Origin: Pseudonocardia sp. CNS-004
GTDB taxonomy: Bacteria > Actinomycetota > Actinomycetes > Mycobacteriales > Pseudonocardiaceae
Assembly: GCA_001942185.1 (NCBI GenBank)
Contig: MKJV01000078.1
Coordinates: forward strand, 1-64,000
Reading direction: 5' to 3'
Length of the DNA stretch: 64,000 nt
Numbering within the stretch: position 1 is the first letter of the stretch; the number at the start of each line of letters is the position of its first letter. The translations under genes were made by a program, and so were the position numbers. Under the pieces are notes generated by a model. It saw only the letters and a program-made list of their open reading frames with translations. It ran no database searches and was not told where the DNA came from. Positions 37,103 to 46,406 of this stretch are shown here, in pieces.

Positions 37103-38072
37103 AGGACGGAGACGGGCGTCAGCAAAGTGGCTTTACTGACGCCTCATGGCAGGAAAGTGGCTTTGCTGACATTCCCGACGGGCTGGGAGCGCTGGAGACC
37201 GAGCGCGTCGATCCGCGGTACGGCGCCATCGACCGGGCCGGTGTCGCCGAGCTCGCCGCGCTCATGAACGAGGCCGATGCGTCCGTGCCCGCCGCCGTGC
37301 GAGCCGCGTTGCCGCAGATCGTGCCCGCCATCGAGGCGGTGTCGCAGCGGATGCGCCGCGGAGGGGCCTGCTCTACGTCGGGGCGGGGACGCCCGGGCGG
37401 CTGGGGGTGCTGGACGCGGCGGAGTGCCCGCCGACGTTCAGCACGCCGCCGGGCCTGGTCCGCGGGGTGATCGCAGGCGGTGAGGCGGCGATGTTCGCCG
37501 CGCAGGAGGGCGTGGAGGACGACGCCGGCGCCGGGCGCGCCGCGATCGCCGCCGAGGAGGTCACCACCGCCGACTCGGTCGTCGGGCTCACCGCGAGCGG
37601 GCGGACGCCCTACGTGCTGGCGGCCGTCTCCGAGGCGCGCGGGCGGGGCGCGCTGACGGTGGGCCTGTCCTGCAACGCGGGCGCCGCCCTCTCGGCCGCC
37701 GCGGAGCACGCGATCGAGGTGGTTGTCGGGCCCGAGGTGGTGGCCGGATCCACCCGGCTCAAGGCGGGCACCGCCCAGAAGCTGGTGCTCAACATGTTCT
37801 CGACGATCGCGATGGTGCAGCTGGGCAAGACCTACGGCAACCTCATGGTCGACCTGGGCGCCACCAACGCGAAGCTGCGCGAACGCGCGATCCGGATGGT
37901 CCGCACCGTCACCGGTGCCTCGCGGGAGCGGGCCGAGGAGGCCCTCGAGGCGTCAGACATGCGGGTGAAGCTCGCGATCCTCCGCATCGAACGCGGGCTG
38001 GACGCGGGCGAGGCGGACGCGCGCCTGGCCGCAGCGGGTGGCAGGCTGCGCGACGTCCTGGAGGAGCGGTGA
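37099..38072 (+). CDS. murQ: N-acetylmuramic acid 6-phosphate etherase (MurQ)
   Basis: About 324 residues. The enzyme splits MurNAc-6-phosphate to GlcNAc-6-phosphate and D-lactate. The family start [20 protein letters not shown], the SIS-domain region [43 protein letters not shown] and [20 protein letters not shown] are present. The only credible start is GTG 37099, so the first 24 codons run through the hairpin doublet at 37118-37170 and encode [17 protein letters not shown], which MurQ proteins normally lack. A break near 37370 fits one missing base. Confidence 0.93.
37118..37170. repeat. Hairpin doublet (two 23-base units, 30-base period)
   Basis: Units at 37118-37140 and 37148-37170 both contain AAAGTGGCTTT as stem-loop core, flanked by GTCAG/CTGAC-type outer arms. 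The start-to-start spacing is exactly 30. A related doublet with the same unit length and spacing is at 39221-39273. This copy lies within the murQ reading frame directly after its start codon. Confidence 0.82.
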
Positions 38073-39218
38073 AGCTACTCGGGCTGATCTCCGGCACGTC
38101 CCACGACGGGATCGACGCGGCCGTCGTCGACTTCACGCAGGACGGGGACGTCCTGCACGGACGCGTGACCGCCACGGCAGGCACGCCCTACGACCCCGGG
38201 CTGCGGGCCCGGCTGCGCGCCGCGCTCCCACCGGCCGCGACGACGCTCGCCGAGGTGTGCGCGCTGGACACCCTGATCGGGCAGGCGTTCGCCGCTGCCG
38301 CCGCAGCCGCGCCCCGGGTCGAGGCCGTCTGCTCGCACGGCCAGACCGTCTACCACTGGGTGGAGGGGACCCGCGCCCTCGGAACTCTGCAGATCGGGCA
38401 GCCCGCCTGGATCGCCGAACGCCTCGGCGTGCCGGTCGTGGGCGACGTCCGGATCCGCGACATCACGGCGGGCGGGCAGGGCGCCCCGCTCGTCTCCTAC
38501 CTGGACACGCTCCTGCTCGCCGGGCTGCCCGGCCGCTGCGCCGCCCTCAACCTGGGCGGCATCGCCAACGTGACGCTCCCTGGACGGCTCGCCTGGGACA
38601 CCGGCCCGGCGAACGCCCTGATCGACGCCGCCGTTCTGCGCACCGGCGCCACCCGGCCGGCTACGACGTGGACGGTGCGCTCGCCGCCCGGGGCCGCGTC
38701 GACGAGCGGCTGCTCACCGACCTGCTCGCCGAGCCCTACTACCGGCTGCCACCGCCCAAGACCACCGGCAAGGAGCTGTTCCACGACGGCTACCTCGACC
38801 ACCACCTCGACGCGTTCCCCGGGATCGAGCCTGCCGATCTCGTCGCGACGCTCACCGCGCTCACCGCCCGAACCGTGGCCGACGCGGTGCGCAGCGCTGA
38901 GCTCGACACGCTCGTCGTCTCCGGCGGCGGTGCCGCCAACCCGGCCCTGATGGCGATGCTCGGTGGCGAGCTGCCCGGCGTCCGGCTCGTGCCCTCGGCC
39001 GAGCTGGGCGCACCCGGGGGCGCGAAGGAGGCGATCGCGTTCGCGCTGATCGGCTGGCAGACGCTGCACGGCGTGCCGGCCACCCTGCCGAGCTGCACCG
39101 GCGCGGGCGGCGCACGCATCCTGGGCACGATCACCCCGGGCGCGGCCCGCTGCAGCTGCCACCCCCCGCGGACGCGCCACGGGCGCTGCACCTGACGGTG
39201 GCGGAGGGTGCGGCATGA
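38069..39218 (+). CDS. anmK: Anhydro-N-acetylmuramic acid kinase (AnmK)
   Basis: About 383 residues. It opens and phosphorylates 1,6-anhydroMurNAc to MurNAc-6-phosphate, the MurQ substrate. The start [20 protein letters not shown] (ATP site), [43 protein letters not shown] and [12 protein letters not shown] are all present. Breaks near 38660 and 39144 fit missing bases; the second restores the usual ending [17 protein letters not shown] and moves the stop to 39218. The start overlaps the murQ stop. Confidence 0.93.
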
Positions 39219-39220
39219 GT

Positions 39221-39273
39221 GCCGGCAAGGTCGCTTTGCTGCCGTGTTGTGCCGGTAAGGCCACCTTGCTGGC
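39221..39273. repeat. Second hairpin doublet, after anmK
   Basis: Units at 39221-39243 (core CAAGGTCGCTTTG) and 39251-39273 (core TAAGGCCACCTTG) have compensated stems, 23-base length and a 30-base spacing identical to the doublet at 37118. It lies in the 82-base gap between anmK and the next ATPase gene. Together the two doublets bracket murQ-anmK inside the transporter operon. Confidence 0.8.
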
Positions 39274-39300
39274 GTACGGGCACGGGCGGGAGGGCCTCGC

Positions 39301-40258
39301 GTGAGCCCGCCGGTGCTGGAGGTACGGGATCTCTCCGTCGGCGCCGCGGGCTCGAGATCGTGCACGGTGTCGATCTCGTGCTGCGGCGCGGGGAGACCGT
39401 CGGGGTGGTGGGCGAGAGCGGGTCGGGCAAGTCCGTCACGATGCTCGCGCTGATGCGGCTGCTCGGCGAGCCGCTGCGGATCACCCGGGGAAGCGTCCGC
39501 TTCGCCGGGCGGGATCTCGCGACGCTCGCCGAGCCCGAGATGCGGGCGCTGCGCGGGCGCGAGATCGCGATGGTCTACCAGGACCCGATGACCTCGCTGC
39601 ACCCGCTGATCCGGGTGGGCGACCAGGTCGCCGAGGTCCTGCGCGTGCACGGCGTGGACGCCGTCGCCGCCCGGCGGCGCACGCTCGAACTGTTCGAGCG
39701 CGTCGGCATCCCGGACCCCGCGCGGACCGTCCGGGCGTACCCGCACGAGTTCTCCGGCGGCATGCGCCAGCGCGTCGTGATCGCGATGGCGCTCGCGCTG
39801 CGCCCCATCCTGCTGATCGCCGACGAGCCGACGACGGCCCTGGACGTCACCATCCAGCAGCAGATCCTCGGGCTCGTCGCCGAACTGCAGCGCGAGCTGG
39901 GCATGACCACGATCTGGGTGACCCACGACCTGGGTGTGGTCGCGCGGCTCGTGGAGCGGGTGGTCGTGATGTACGGCGGGCACGTCGTCGAGGACGCGCC
40001 GGTGCGGGAGATCTTCGCCGCGCCGCAGCACCCGTACACGGCGCGGCTGCTCGCGTCGCTGCCCAACCCCGCCGACGACGCCCGTCCCCCGCTCGCGCAG
40101 ATCCCCGGCCGGCCGCCGCCGCCCTCCGAGCGGGTCGGGGGTGCGCGTTCCGCCCGCGCTGCCTCCAGGCCCGCGACGTGTGCGCCGAGCACCCCCCGCT
40201 GCTGGACCGCGGCGTGGGCCGGGCGGCGTGCTGGGTGCCGGTCGAGGAGTGGGTCTGA
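39301..40258 (+). CDS. ABC ATPase, DppD/OppD type
   Basis: About 319 residues. Walker [10 protein letters not shown]-loop [15 protein letters not shown] signature FSGGMRQRV, Walker [13 protein letters not shown] and switch His in VTHDLG are all visible. The C-terminal Cys-rich region ([21 protein letters not shown]) is the usual oligopeptide-type FeS-like tail. GTG 39301 is the first good start after the repeat. Breaks near 39345 and 40135 fit single missing bases. It overlaps the next ATPase gene by one base (TGATG). Confidence 0.93.
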
Positions 40259-41215
40259 TGCTGGAGGCGGTGGACCTGGTCAAACGGTTCCCGGTGCGCG
40301 GGACCGACGCCGCCGTGCACGCGCTGAACGGGGTCTCGTTCACGCTCGGGCCGGGCGAGACGCTCGGCATCGTCGGCGAGTCCGGCTGCGGCAAGTCGAC
40401 GCTGGCACGGGTGCTGGTACGGCTGGAGGACCCGACGCGGGGCCGGGTGCTGCTCGATGGCGTCGACCTCACCGCGCTGCGCGGACGGCGCTGCGGGCGC
40501 ACCGCAGGCACATCCAGATGGTGTTCCAGGATCCGTTCTCCTCCCTCGACCCGCGCCAGCCGGTCGGCGCGGCACTCGACGAGGTGCTCGGTGTGCACGG
40601 GCTGCGCCGCCCGGGCCGGTCGAGGAGCTCCTGGACGTCGTCGGCCTCCCGGCCGGGTTCGCGCAGCGGCTGCCGCACGAGATGTCGGGCGGGCAGCGCC
40701 AGCGCGTCGGGATCGCCCGCGCCCTCGCCCCGGAGCCGCGGGTGCTGCTGCTCGACGAGCCGGTGTCGGCGCTCGATGTCTCGGTGCGGGCCGAGGTGAT
40801 GAACCTGCTCGCGCACCTGCGCGCCGAGCTGGGTCTCGCCCAGGTGTTCATCAGCCACGACATGGGCATGGTGCGCCAGATCAGCGACCGCGTCGCCGTC
40901 ATGTACTTCGGCCGGATCGTGGAGGAGGGTGGCTGGCGCGACGTCCTCGCCGATCCGCTGCACCCCTACACGGTGGGGCTGCGCGCCGCCGTGCCCGTGC
41001 CGGACCCCACGATCGACCAGCCGCTCACCCCCACCGTGGTCGGCGAGGTGCCCGACCCCGTCCGGCCACCCACCGGCTGCCCGTTCCACCCGCGCTGCCC
41101 ACACGCGGAGGACGTCTGCCGGGCCGACCTGCCGCCACTCGACGAGGTCCGGCCGGGCCACCGGGCGGCCTGCCACGTCGCGGCCCGGACCGAGCGCAGC
41201 GAGGCCGTGCGGTGA
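40258..41215 (+). CDS. ABC ATPase, DppF/OppF type
   Basis: About 319 residues. Walker [12 protein letters not shown]-loop [14 protein letters not shown], signature MSGGQRQRV, Walker [12 protein letters not shown] and switch HDMG are present, then the Dpp-type tail [17 protein letters not shown]. Breaks near 40492 and 40610 fit single missing bases. The last residues TERSEAVR echo the linker between dctQ and dctM. It completes the importer. Confidence 0.93.
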
Positions 41216-42302
41216 GCCTGCAGGAGATCGTGGACGCGCTCGTCGCCGCGGACGGCTCGCCGCCGGGCGCCTGTCTCGCCGTGCGCGCACCGGACGTCGA
41301 CGAGCTCGCGGTCGGCGGCCACCGCCAGGTGTTCGGGGTGGCCGAGCCGCTGCCGATGACCGCCGGGACGAGCCACGACCTCGCGTCGATCACGAAGGCG
41401 TTCACCACCACGGCGCTCGCAGCCCTGGACGTCTCCCCGGCCGACCCGGTGCGCCGCTACCTCCCGGACGCTCCCGAGGTCACGGTGGACGACCTGCTGC
41501 TGCACCGCGGCGGGCTGTGGGAGTGGTGGCCGACCTACTGCGACACCACAGGCCCCGAGGAGGGCGCCCGGCTCGCGCGGACGCTGCCGCTGCGCTACGC
41601 CCCCGGCACCGGGCGGCACTACTCGGACCTGGGGTTCATGCTCCTCGGGCAGGTCGTCGAGGTCGCGGCGGGCGCTGCTCTGCCGGTGGCGATGGCGGAG
41701 CTCGTGCTCGACCCGGCCGGGCTGACGCAGACCGCGTACGGCGCGCCTGCCGGGCCGGAGGTCGCCGCGAGCGGTGCAGGCGACGCGATCGAGCAACGCA
41801 TGCTCGCCACCGGCGAGCCCTACCCGGTGCCCCGCTCCCCCGCCGACTTCACCGGCTGGCGCGATCACGTGATCGTCGGCGAGGTGGCCGACTGCAACGC
41901 CTTCCACACGTTCGGCGGGGTGTCCGGGCACGCGGGGCTCTTCTCGACGGTCGAGGACCTGCTGCGGCTCGGCACCACCCTGTGCGCGTCCGCGGCGGGC
42001 GACGGCCCGTGGCCCGCCCTCGACAGCTACCTCGCCCCGGGCCCGGACCCCGGCCAGTCGCGCGGCTTCCGCTCGTGGTCCACCACCGTGGGCGGCTGCA
42101 CGACCACGGCGTACGGGCACCCCGCTTCACCGGCACCACGCTGGCCGTGCTGCCGGGCCACCGGGCGAGCGTCGTGCTCGCCACCAACCGGCTGCAGGTG
42201 CCCGGCGCCCCCGTCCCGAACGAGGAGATGTGGGTGCCCGCCCTGCAGGCCGCGCACCGCCTCCTGCAGGGGCACGGGGTCTCCCTACGATCACGCCCGT
42301 GA
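41212..42302 (+). CDS. Serine hydrolase (class C beta-lactamase / esterase fold)
   Basis: About 363 residues. The catalytic S59-x-x-K62 is in DLASITKAF and the Y-x-N-like motif is Y137-S-D in [15 protein letters not shown]. The third motif lies near GHPGFTGT, where the frame breaks near 42128. No signal peptide is seen, so it is probably cytoplasmic. In this operon it could trim the peptide or ester from imported muropeptides; that is inference. GTG 41212 overlaps the upstream stop, and its own stop overlaps the kinase start. Confidence 0.88.
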
Positions 42303-43542
42303 CCTGGACCGACCACACCGATCGGTGGGTCCGGGCACACCCCGTCGTGCCCGACACCCTCCTCGCCCTGGCGGTGGCCGCGGTCGCCGGGCCACCATCG
42401 CTCGCCATCTTCCAGACGGCCCGGTCCCCGGCCTGGGCGCTGTGGGTGGCCGGGATCTGCGGATCGGTGCTGCTCGCCGCGGTCGCGCTGCGGCGGGTCG
42501 CCACCGGAGCCGCGTTCGCCCTGGCCAGCCTGGCGATGCTGGTGACCGTGGCGCTGCCGAACACGGTGGTCCGGCCCGAGCGGCTGGGCTTGGCGGGTGC
42601 GAGCGGCGACATGGAGATCCCGCTGTTCTTCCTCCCCACGTCGGCGGCCTACCTGCTGCTCGTGTACACGGTCGCCGCGCAGCGCCCCTGGCGCGAGAGC
42701 CTGCTCGCGCTCGGGATCGGGGTCACCGGAGGGTTGCTGTGCACGGCGCGAACGGCCACGGGGTACGGCGCGCTGCCCGCGGGCTGGCTCACGCTGCTGC
42801 TGGCTCTCCTCGCGCTGGTCGCGGCCGTTGCCGGTACCTGGGCGGTGGGTCGTTACCGCCACGACCGGCGGCGGCGCCTCGCCGAGGAGGCCGCTGACGC
42901 CGTCGAGCGCGCCACTGCCGACGAGCGCAGGCGCATCGCCCGCGACATGCACGACATCGTGGCTCACTCGTTGGCGGTCATCGTGCGTCAGGCCGAAGGC
43001 GGCTCCGCCATCGCCGCCAGGTCACCGGATCGCGCGGCTCAGGCCTTGGCCGTCATCGCCGACACCGCCCGGGAAGCCTTGACCGACATGCGGGGCACCC
43101 TGCAGGTGTTGCGGGAGGCCGCGCCCCGGGAGGAGGCCGTGCAACCCTCGCTCGCGGCGGTACCGGCGTTGGTGGAACGGGTACGTGCGACCGGGCTGGA
43201 CGTGCGCCTGGTGGAGCGGGGTTCGGCCGATGCCGTGACGGCGGGCGCGGCCACGGCGGCCTACCGCCTGATCCAGGAGGCGCTGACCAACAGCGTCAAA
43301 CACGCGGGAGCGGATCCCACGGTCACCGTCACGATCGCGCACGCGGCGCGCGCGTCGTGATCACCGTCGAGGACGACGGCGGCGAGCACAGTCGGCATCG
43401 GCCGACGGTCCCCGGGGCCGGTGTCGGCCTGCGCGGTGTCGAGGACCGGGTGCAGGCCGCGGGCGGTACGTTCGAGGCCGGTCCGGCCGGCAGCGGCTTC
43501 AGGGTGCGTGCGGAGTTCCGCCTCGCCGAAGGGGAGCGTTGA
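42299..43542 (+). CDS. NarL-type sensor histidine kinase
   Basis: About 414 residues. Five or six N-terminal membrane segments make an integral sensor without a large outer domain. HisKA_3 follows, with [21 protein letters not shown] carrying the phospho-acceptor near H218, and then the HATPase motifs [16 protein letters not shown] and [13 protein letters not shown]. The break near 43350 fits one missing base. It is translationally coupled to the serine hydrolase gene and precedes its response regulator, so it may sense cell-wall state or simply be co-transcribed. Confidence 0.92.
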
Positions 43543-43543
43543 G

Positions 43544-44197
43544 ATGACCATCAGAGTGGTGCTGGTCGACGACCAGGAGCTGGTCCGGGTCGGCCTGGCC
43601 ATGGTGGTCGACGCCACCGACGACATCCGGATCGTCGGGCAGGCCGCCGACGGCGTGGAGGCGGTGGCGCTGCTCGCCGAGACGACGGCCGACGTCGTGC
43701 TGATGGACGCGCAGATGCCGCGGATGAACGGCGTCGAGGCCACCGCGGCGGTGACCGCGCGCGAGAACGCGCCCAAGGTGATCATGCTGACGACGTTCGA
43801 CCTCGACGAGTACGCCATCGCCGGGCTGCGCGCGGGCGCGAGCGGGTTCCTGCTCAAGGACGCCTCGGCCGACGAGGTGCTCCACGCGATCCGCGCCGTC
43901 CACGCAGGCGACTCCGTGATCGCGCCCTCCACGACCCGCCGCATCCTGGACCACCTCGGGACCGCCCGGGTCCTCCCCGACGCGTCCCCGCTGCTGGAAC
44001 GGCTCACCGCACGTGAACGGGACGTGCTGCTGGAGATCGCCCGGGGACACTCCAACGCCGAGACCGCGCGGCGGCTCTTCCTCTCGGAAGCCACGGTGAA
44101 GACGCACGTCGGCCACCTCCTGGCCAAGCTCGAGGTCCGCGACCGCGTACAGGCGGTGATCTTCGCCTACGAGAACGGGCTCGTTCGCCCGAGCTAG
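43544..44197 (+). CDS. NarL/LuxR-type response regulator
   Basis: An intact 217-residue protein. The receiver domain has the acidic pair D9-D10, the phospho-acceptor D55 in VLMDAQMP, and Lys in FLLKDAS. A LuxR helix-turn-helix follows (LTARERDVLLEIARGHSNAETARRLFLSEATVKTHVGHLLAKL). It starts one base after the kinase stop. Targets are not evident from the sequence. Confidence 0.95.
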   Translation: MTIRVVLVDDQELVRVGLAMVVDATDDIRIVGQAADGVEAVALLAETTADVVLMDAQMPRMNGVEATAAVTARENAPKVIMLTTFDLDEYAIAGLRAGASGFLLKDASADEVLHAIRAVHAGDSVIAPSTTRRILDHLGTARVLPDASPLLERLTARERDVLLEIARGHSNAETARRLFLSEATVKTHVGHLLAKLEVRDRVQAVIFAYENGLVRPS

Positions 44198-44344
44198 GAG
44201 GGTCCTGAACGACTCCGGCCGTAGCGAGCGGCGTCCAGGTGGTGCCCTCGCAAGGCGGAGGATCGGACCGGCACCCCGGTCGTCGGCGCGGGCTCGCAGC
44301 GGCGGGTCTCGAAGGTGCGGGGGCTCTTTCCACCGGGAGCTGCG

Positions 44345-44474
44345 TGATCAGCTGATCGGTGCATCCACGGCCGTATGTGGCCGCCCGTGCACCAGGCGGT
44401 CGATCATGGTCGTTGGGTCCGGGCTTGATCAGCCGGTGGGTGCAGCCACGGCCGTATGTGGCCTCTCCCGCACC
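44345..44474. repeat. Two 49-base structured repeats after the two-component genes
   Basis: Copies at 44345-44393 and 44426-44474 agree at 41 of 49 positions. Both contain CCACGGCCGTATGTGGCC, itself a short hairpin, enclosed by GGTGCA and TGCACC (CGCACC in copy two). They occupy the 494-base gap between the response regulator and the next gene. I see no convincing reading frame in that gap. The only other structure is the inverted repeat at 44562-44591. Confidence 0.75.
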
Positions 44475-44561
44475 GGAGTCGCGATCACAGCTGCCACACC
44501 GCCTCCAGTGGCGCCGCGCAGGCCCCTCATGGAACAAATGGGTGGATACCTGGGCGGACGG

Positions 44562-44591
44562 TCGCGCCGATACCGCTGTGTATCGGCGCGA
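44562..44591. repeat. Perfect 12-base inverted repeat
   Basis: TCGCGCCGATAC and GTATCGGCGCGA are exact complements across a 6-base loop. The site lies 100 bases before the DUF6463-like gene. Symmetry and position would suit an operator or a leader hairpin; there is no T-run after it. Confidence 0.75.
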
Positions 44592-44691
44592 GTTGTTCAG
44601 GGCGCTCCTCGGTCGATCTCATCATTTCTGCGGAGTGACCGACGACCTCAGGCCGAGGATTCGCGCGGGTCGGACGCGCAGGCTCGTGCAC

Positions 44692-45183
44692 ATGCCGATC
44701 ATCGAAACGCACTCCGACCCGACGACGTCACGCACCTGGTGGCACAGCCCCGCCGCATGGGGCGGGCTCCTCGCGGTGTGCGGAGGCGTCTTCCACACCG
44801 TGGTCTCCGCTCTGATGCGCCGGGACGTCTGGTCGCAGATGATCGACGACGGGTTCTTCAACACGGTCACGCTGGAGCCCTCGGCCGACCGGCTCGCCGC
44901 GGCCGAGGCGTTCTGGTTCAGCGTGGGCAGCTTCGGCGTGCCGTTGCTCCTGCTCGGCTCGCTCGTGACCTGGCTGCTCCGGCGCGGCGTGCCCGTTCCC
45001 GGATGGCTGGGATCCGGCCTTGCCGCGTGGGCCGTCCTGATCGGGCTGGTGAGTGGTTTCGACGGCGGAACCCTCGTCCTGCTGACCATCGGCGTGCTGC
45101 TCGCGGCCGGCGCGTGGACGGCGGGTCGCCTGCCCCGGCGGCCCGCGGCGCCCTCGTCGATCGCGGATTCCCCCGCGCGGTGA
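44692..45183 (+). CDS. Small four-helix membrane protein (DUF6463-like)
   Basis: 163 residues from ATG 44692; the frame is open further upstream but runs through repeats. Four membrane segments are visible: WGGLLAVCGGVFHTVVSAL, FWFSVGSFGVPLLLLGSLVTWLL, GSGLAAWAVLIGLVSGF and LVLLTIGVLLAAGAWTAG. The pattern W-G-G-L-L with G-x-x-H-T resembles DUF6463 proteins of actinobacteria. Function unknown. Confidence 0.7.
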   Translation: MPIIETHSDPTTSRTWWHSPAAWGGLLAVCGGVFHTVVSALMRRDVWSQMIDDGFFNTVTLEPSADRLAAAEAFWFSVGSFGVPLLLLGSLVTWLLRRGVPVPGWLGSGLAAWAVLIGLVSGFDGGTLVLLTIGVLLAAGAWTAGRLPRRPAAPSSIADSPAR

Positions 45184-45215
45184 TCGCCGCCGGCAGGAAG
45201 GCGCGCGTGCAGCCT

Positions 45216-45362
45216 TCATCGGGCGCCGCCGCCGGGGTGACCGTCGTGGCCGCGAGCACGCCGAGACCCACGATCATCGGCCCGGGTCCTCCCGGCGCGC
45301 CTGCCGGCCAACCGGCGTGCCAGCGCGACGCCGACGGCGGCGAGCGCGGCCATGACCCACAT
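45216..45362 (-). CDS. Possible small one-helix membrane protein
   Basis: ATG 45362 overlaps the stop of the upstream gene as TGATG, which favours translation. The frame gives 48 residues: a membrane helix MWVMAALAAVGVALARRLAG and an Arg/Gly-rich tail. The tail may be an out-of-frame artefact of a lost base, since the next frame continues with another hydrophobic stretch (MIVGLGVLAATTVTPAAA). Low confidence. Confidence 0.35.
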   Translation of the reverse strand: MWVMAALAAVGVALARRLAGRRAGRTRADDRGSRRARGHDGHPGGGAR

Positions 45363-45745
45363 CAGCCGTTCTCGAGCCGGGCCAGCGCCCAGGAGCGCGC
45401 CTGCGCGGGGTCGTCCGTGGCGAACGTGGGGCAACCCCACATCTTCGGCCCGGAGCCGATCGCTTTCGCGTTGTTCCGCTGCCCCTCCTCCGACATGACG
45501 AACGCGAGACCGCGGCAGTGCTCGACCAGCCCGGGCCGCAGCCGCTTGAGCATGCGCACCCGTTCCGCCACGCCCGCGATCCGGCGTCCCCTCGGTGGCG
45601 CCTCCGGCATCCGGAGCACGGCGGCGAACGTCTCCCGCCGCTCCACCGCGGACACGAGGGTGTCGAACACGACGGTCGGCGCCGCCTCCGGCGTCACCTC
45701 GGACACGTCCAGCTCCACGACGGGCCAGCCGACCAGCTCGGCCAT
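45362..45745 (-). CDS. Uncharacterised 127-residue protein
   Basis: An intact frame from ATG 45745 with a strong GGAGGTGA upstream. It starts MAELVGWPVVELDVSEVTPE and has an amphipathic middle (ERVRMLKRLRPGLVEHCRGLAFVMSEEG) and the end MWGCPTFATDDPAQARSWALARL. The alternation of strands and helices suggests a small alpha/beta fold, possibly STAS-like, but I do not recognise the family. It is divergent from a TetR gene and probably controlled by it. Confidence 0.7.
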   Translation of the reverse strand: MAELVGWPVVELDVSEVTPEAAPTVVFDTLVSAVERRETFAAVLRMPEAPPRGRRIAGVAERVRMLKRLRPGLVEHCRGLAFVMSEEGQRNNAKAIGSGPKMWGCPTFATDDPAQARSWALARLENG

Positions 45746-45789
45746 GTGCTCACCTCCACAGATCAGGTGAGGCGACCCTAACATGATTT

Positions 45790-45804
45790 GTGACCAGCGG
45801 TCAC
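45790..45804. promoter_or_regulatory. TetR-type operator between the unknown gene and tetR
   Basis: GTGACCAGCGGTCAC has perfect 6-base arms around AGC. It lies 44 bases from the leftward start and 26 bases from the proposed rightward start. The adjacent TetR protein is the likely binder. Confidence 0.7.
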
Positions 45805-45830
45805 TAATGGGTCCGACTACGATCGCCGCG

Positions 45831-46398
45831 GTGGTGAGGGCAACGGGTGGACCGGGTCGGCCTGCGCGGCTGTCCCGCGAACTGATCGTCGCCGCCGCGC
45901 TCCGGGGCGACCTGGCGAGCCTCACCATGCGCGACCTCGCGGCCCGGCTCGGCGTCTCGCACTCCGCGCTCTACCGCTGGGTGGCCGACCGCGACGAGCT
46001 CTTCGACCTGATCAGCGACGTGATGGTCGAGCGGATCCTGCCCGCGTCCGAGCCCTCCCCCGCCGACTGGCGGGACTGGCTCGCCCGGCTCGCGTGGGCG
46101 ATGCACGACGAGTTCCTCGCGGTACCCGGCTACGCCGCGCACGTCGCCGCACCCCACCGGCACAACCCCCACGCCTTCGGCAGGTTGCGCGCCAGGTGAT
46201 CAGGCGTTCGAGGTCGCGGGCGCCTCACCGGAGATGGCCACGCAGAGCTGGTACGTCTTCGGCCTCTCGGTCGTCCAGTGGCTCGGCGCCCAGCAGTCCG
46301 CTCACGACCTCGGCCCGGTGGCCCCCCGGTTCGACCTGTTCCTCGACACCCTGCTGCGCGGCCTCCCCGCACGGACGCCGGTCGAGCACCCGCGGTGA
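45831..46398 (+). CDS. TetR-family transcriptional regulator
   Basis: About 189 residues. The N-terminus RPARLSRELIVAAALRGDL, the helix-turn-helix LTMRDLAARLGVSHSALYRWV and the ligand domain with SWYVFGLSVVQWLGAQQ are TetR-like. GTG 45831 is chosen because TACGAT at 45818-45823 could be a -10 box for a leaderless message; ATG 45807 is an alternative. The frame breaks near 46190, by two lost bases or one gained. It faces the unknown gene at 45362-45745 across the GTGACC palindrome. Confidence 0.85.
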
Positions 46399-46406
46399 CC
46401 TGACCG

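Noticed and set aside
44198..44691. A coding gene in the long gap after the response regulator
   Set aside because: Open frames there run through the repeats and upstream of the DUF6463-like start without a ribosome-binding site or protein-like composition.
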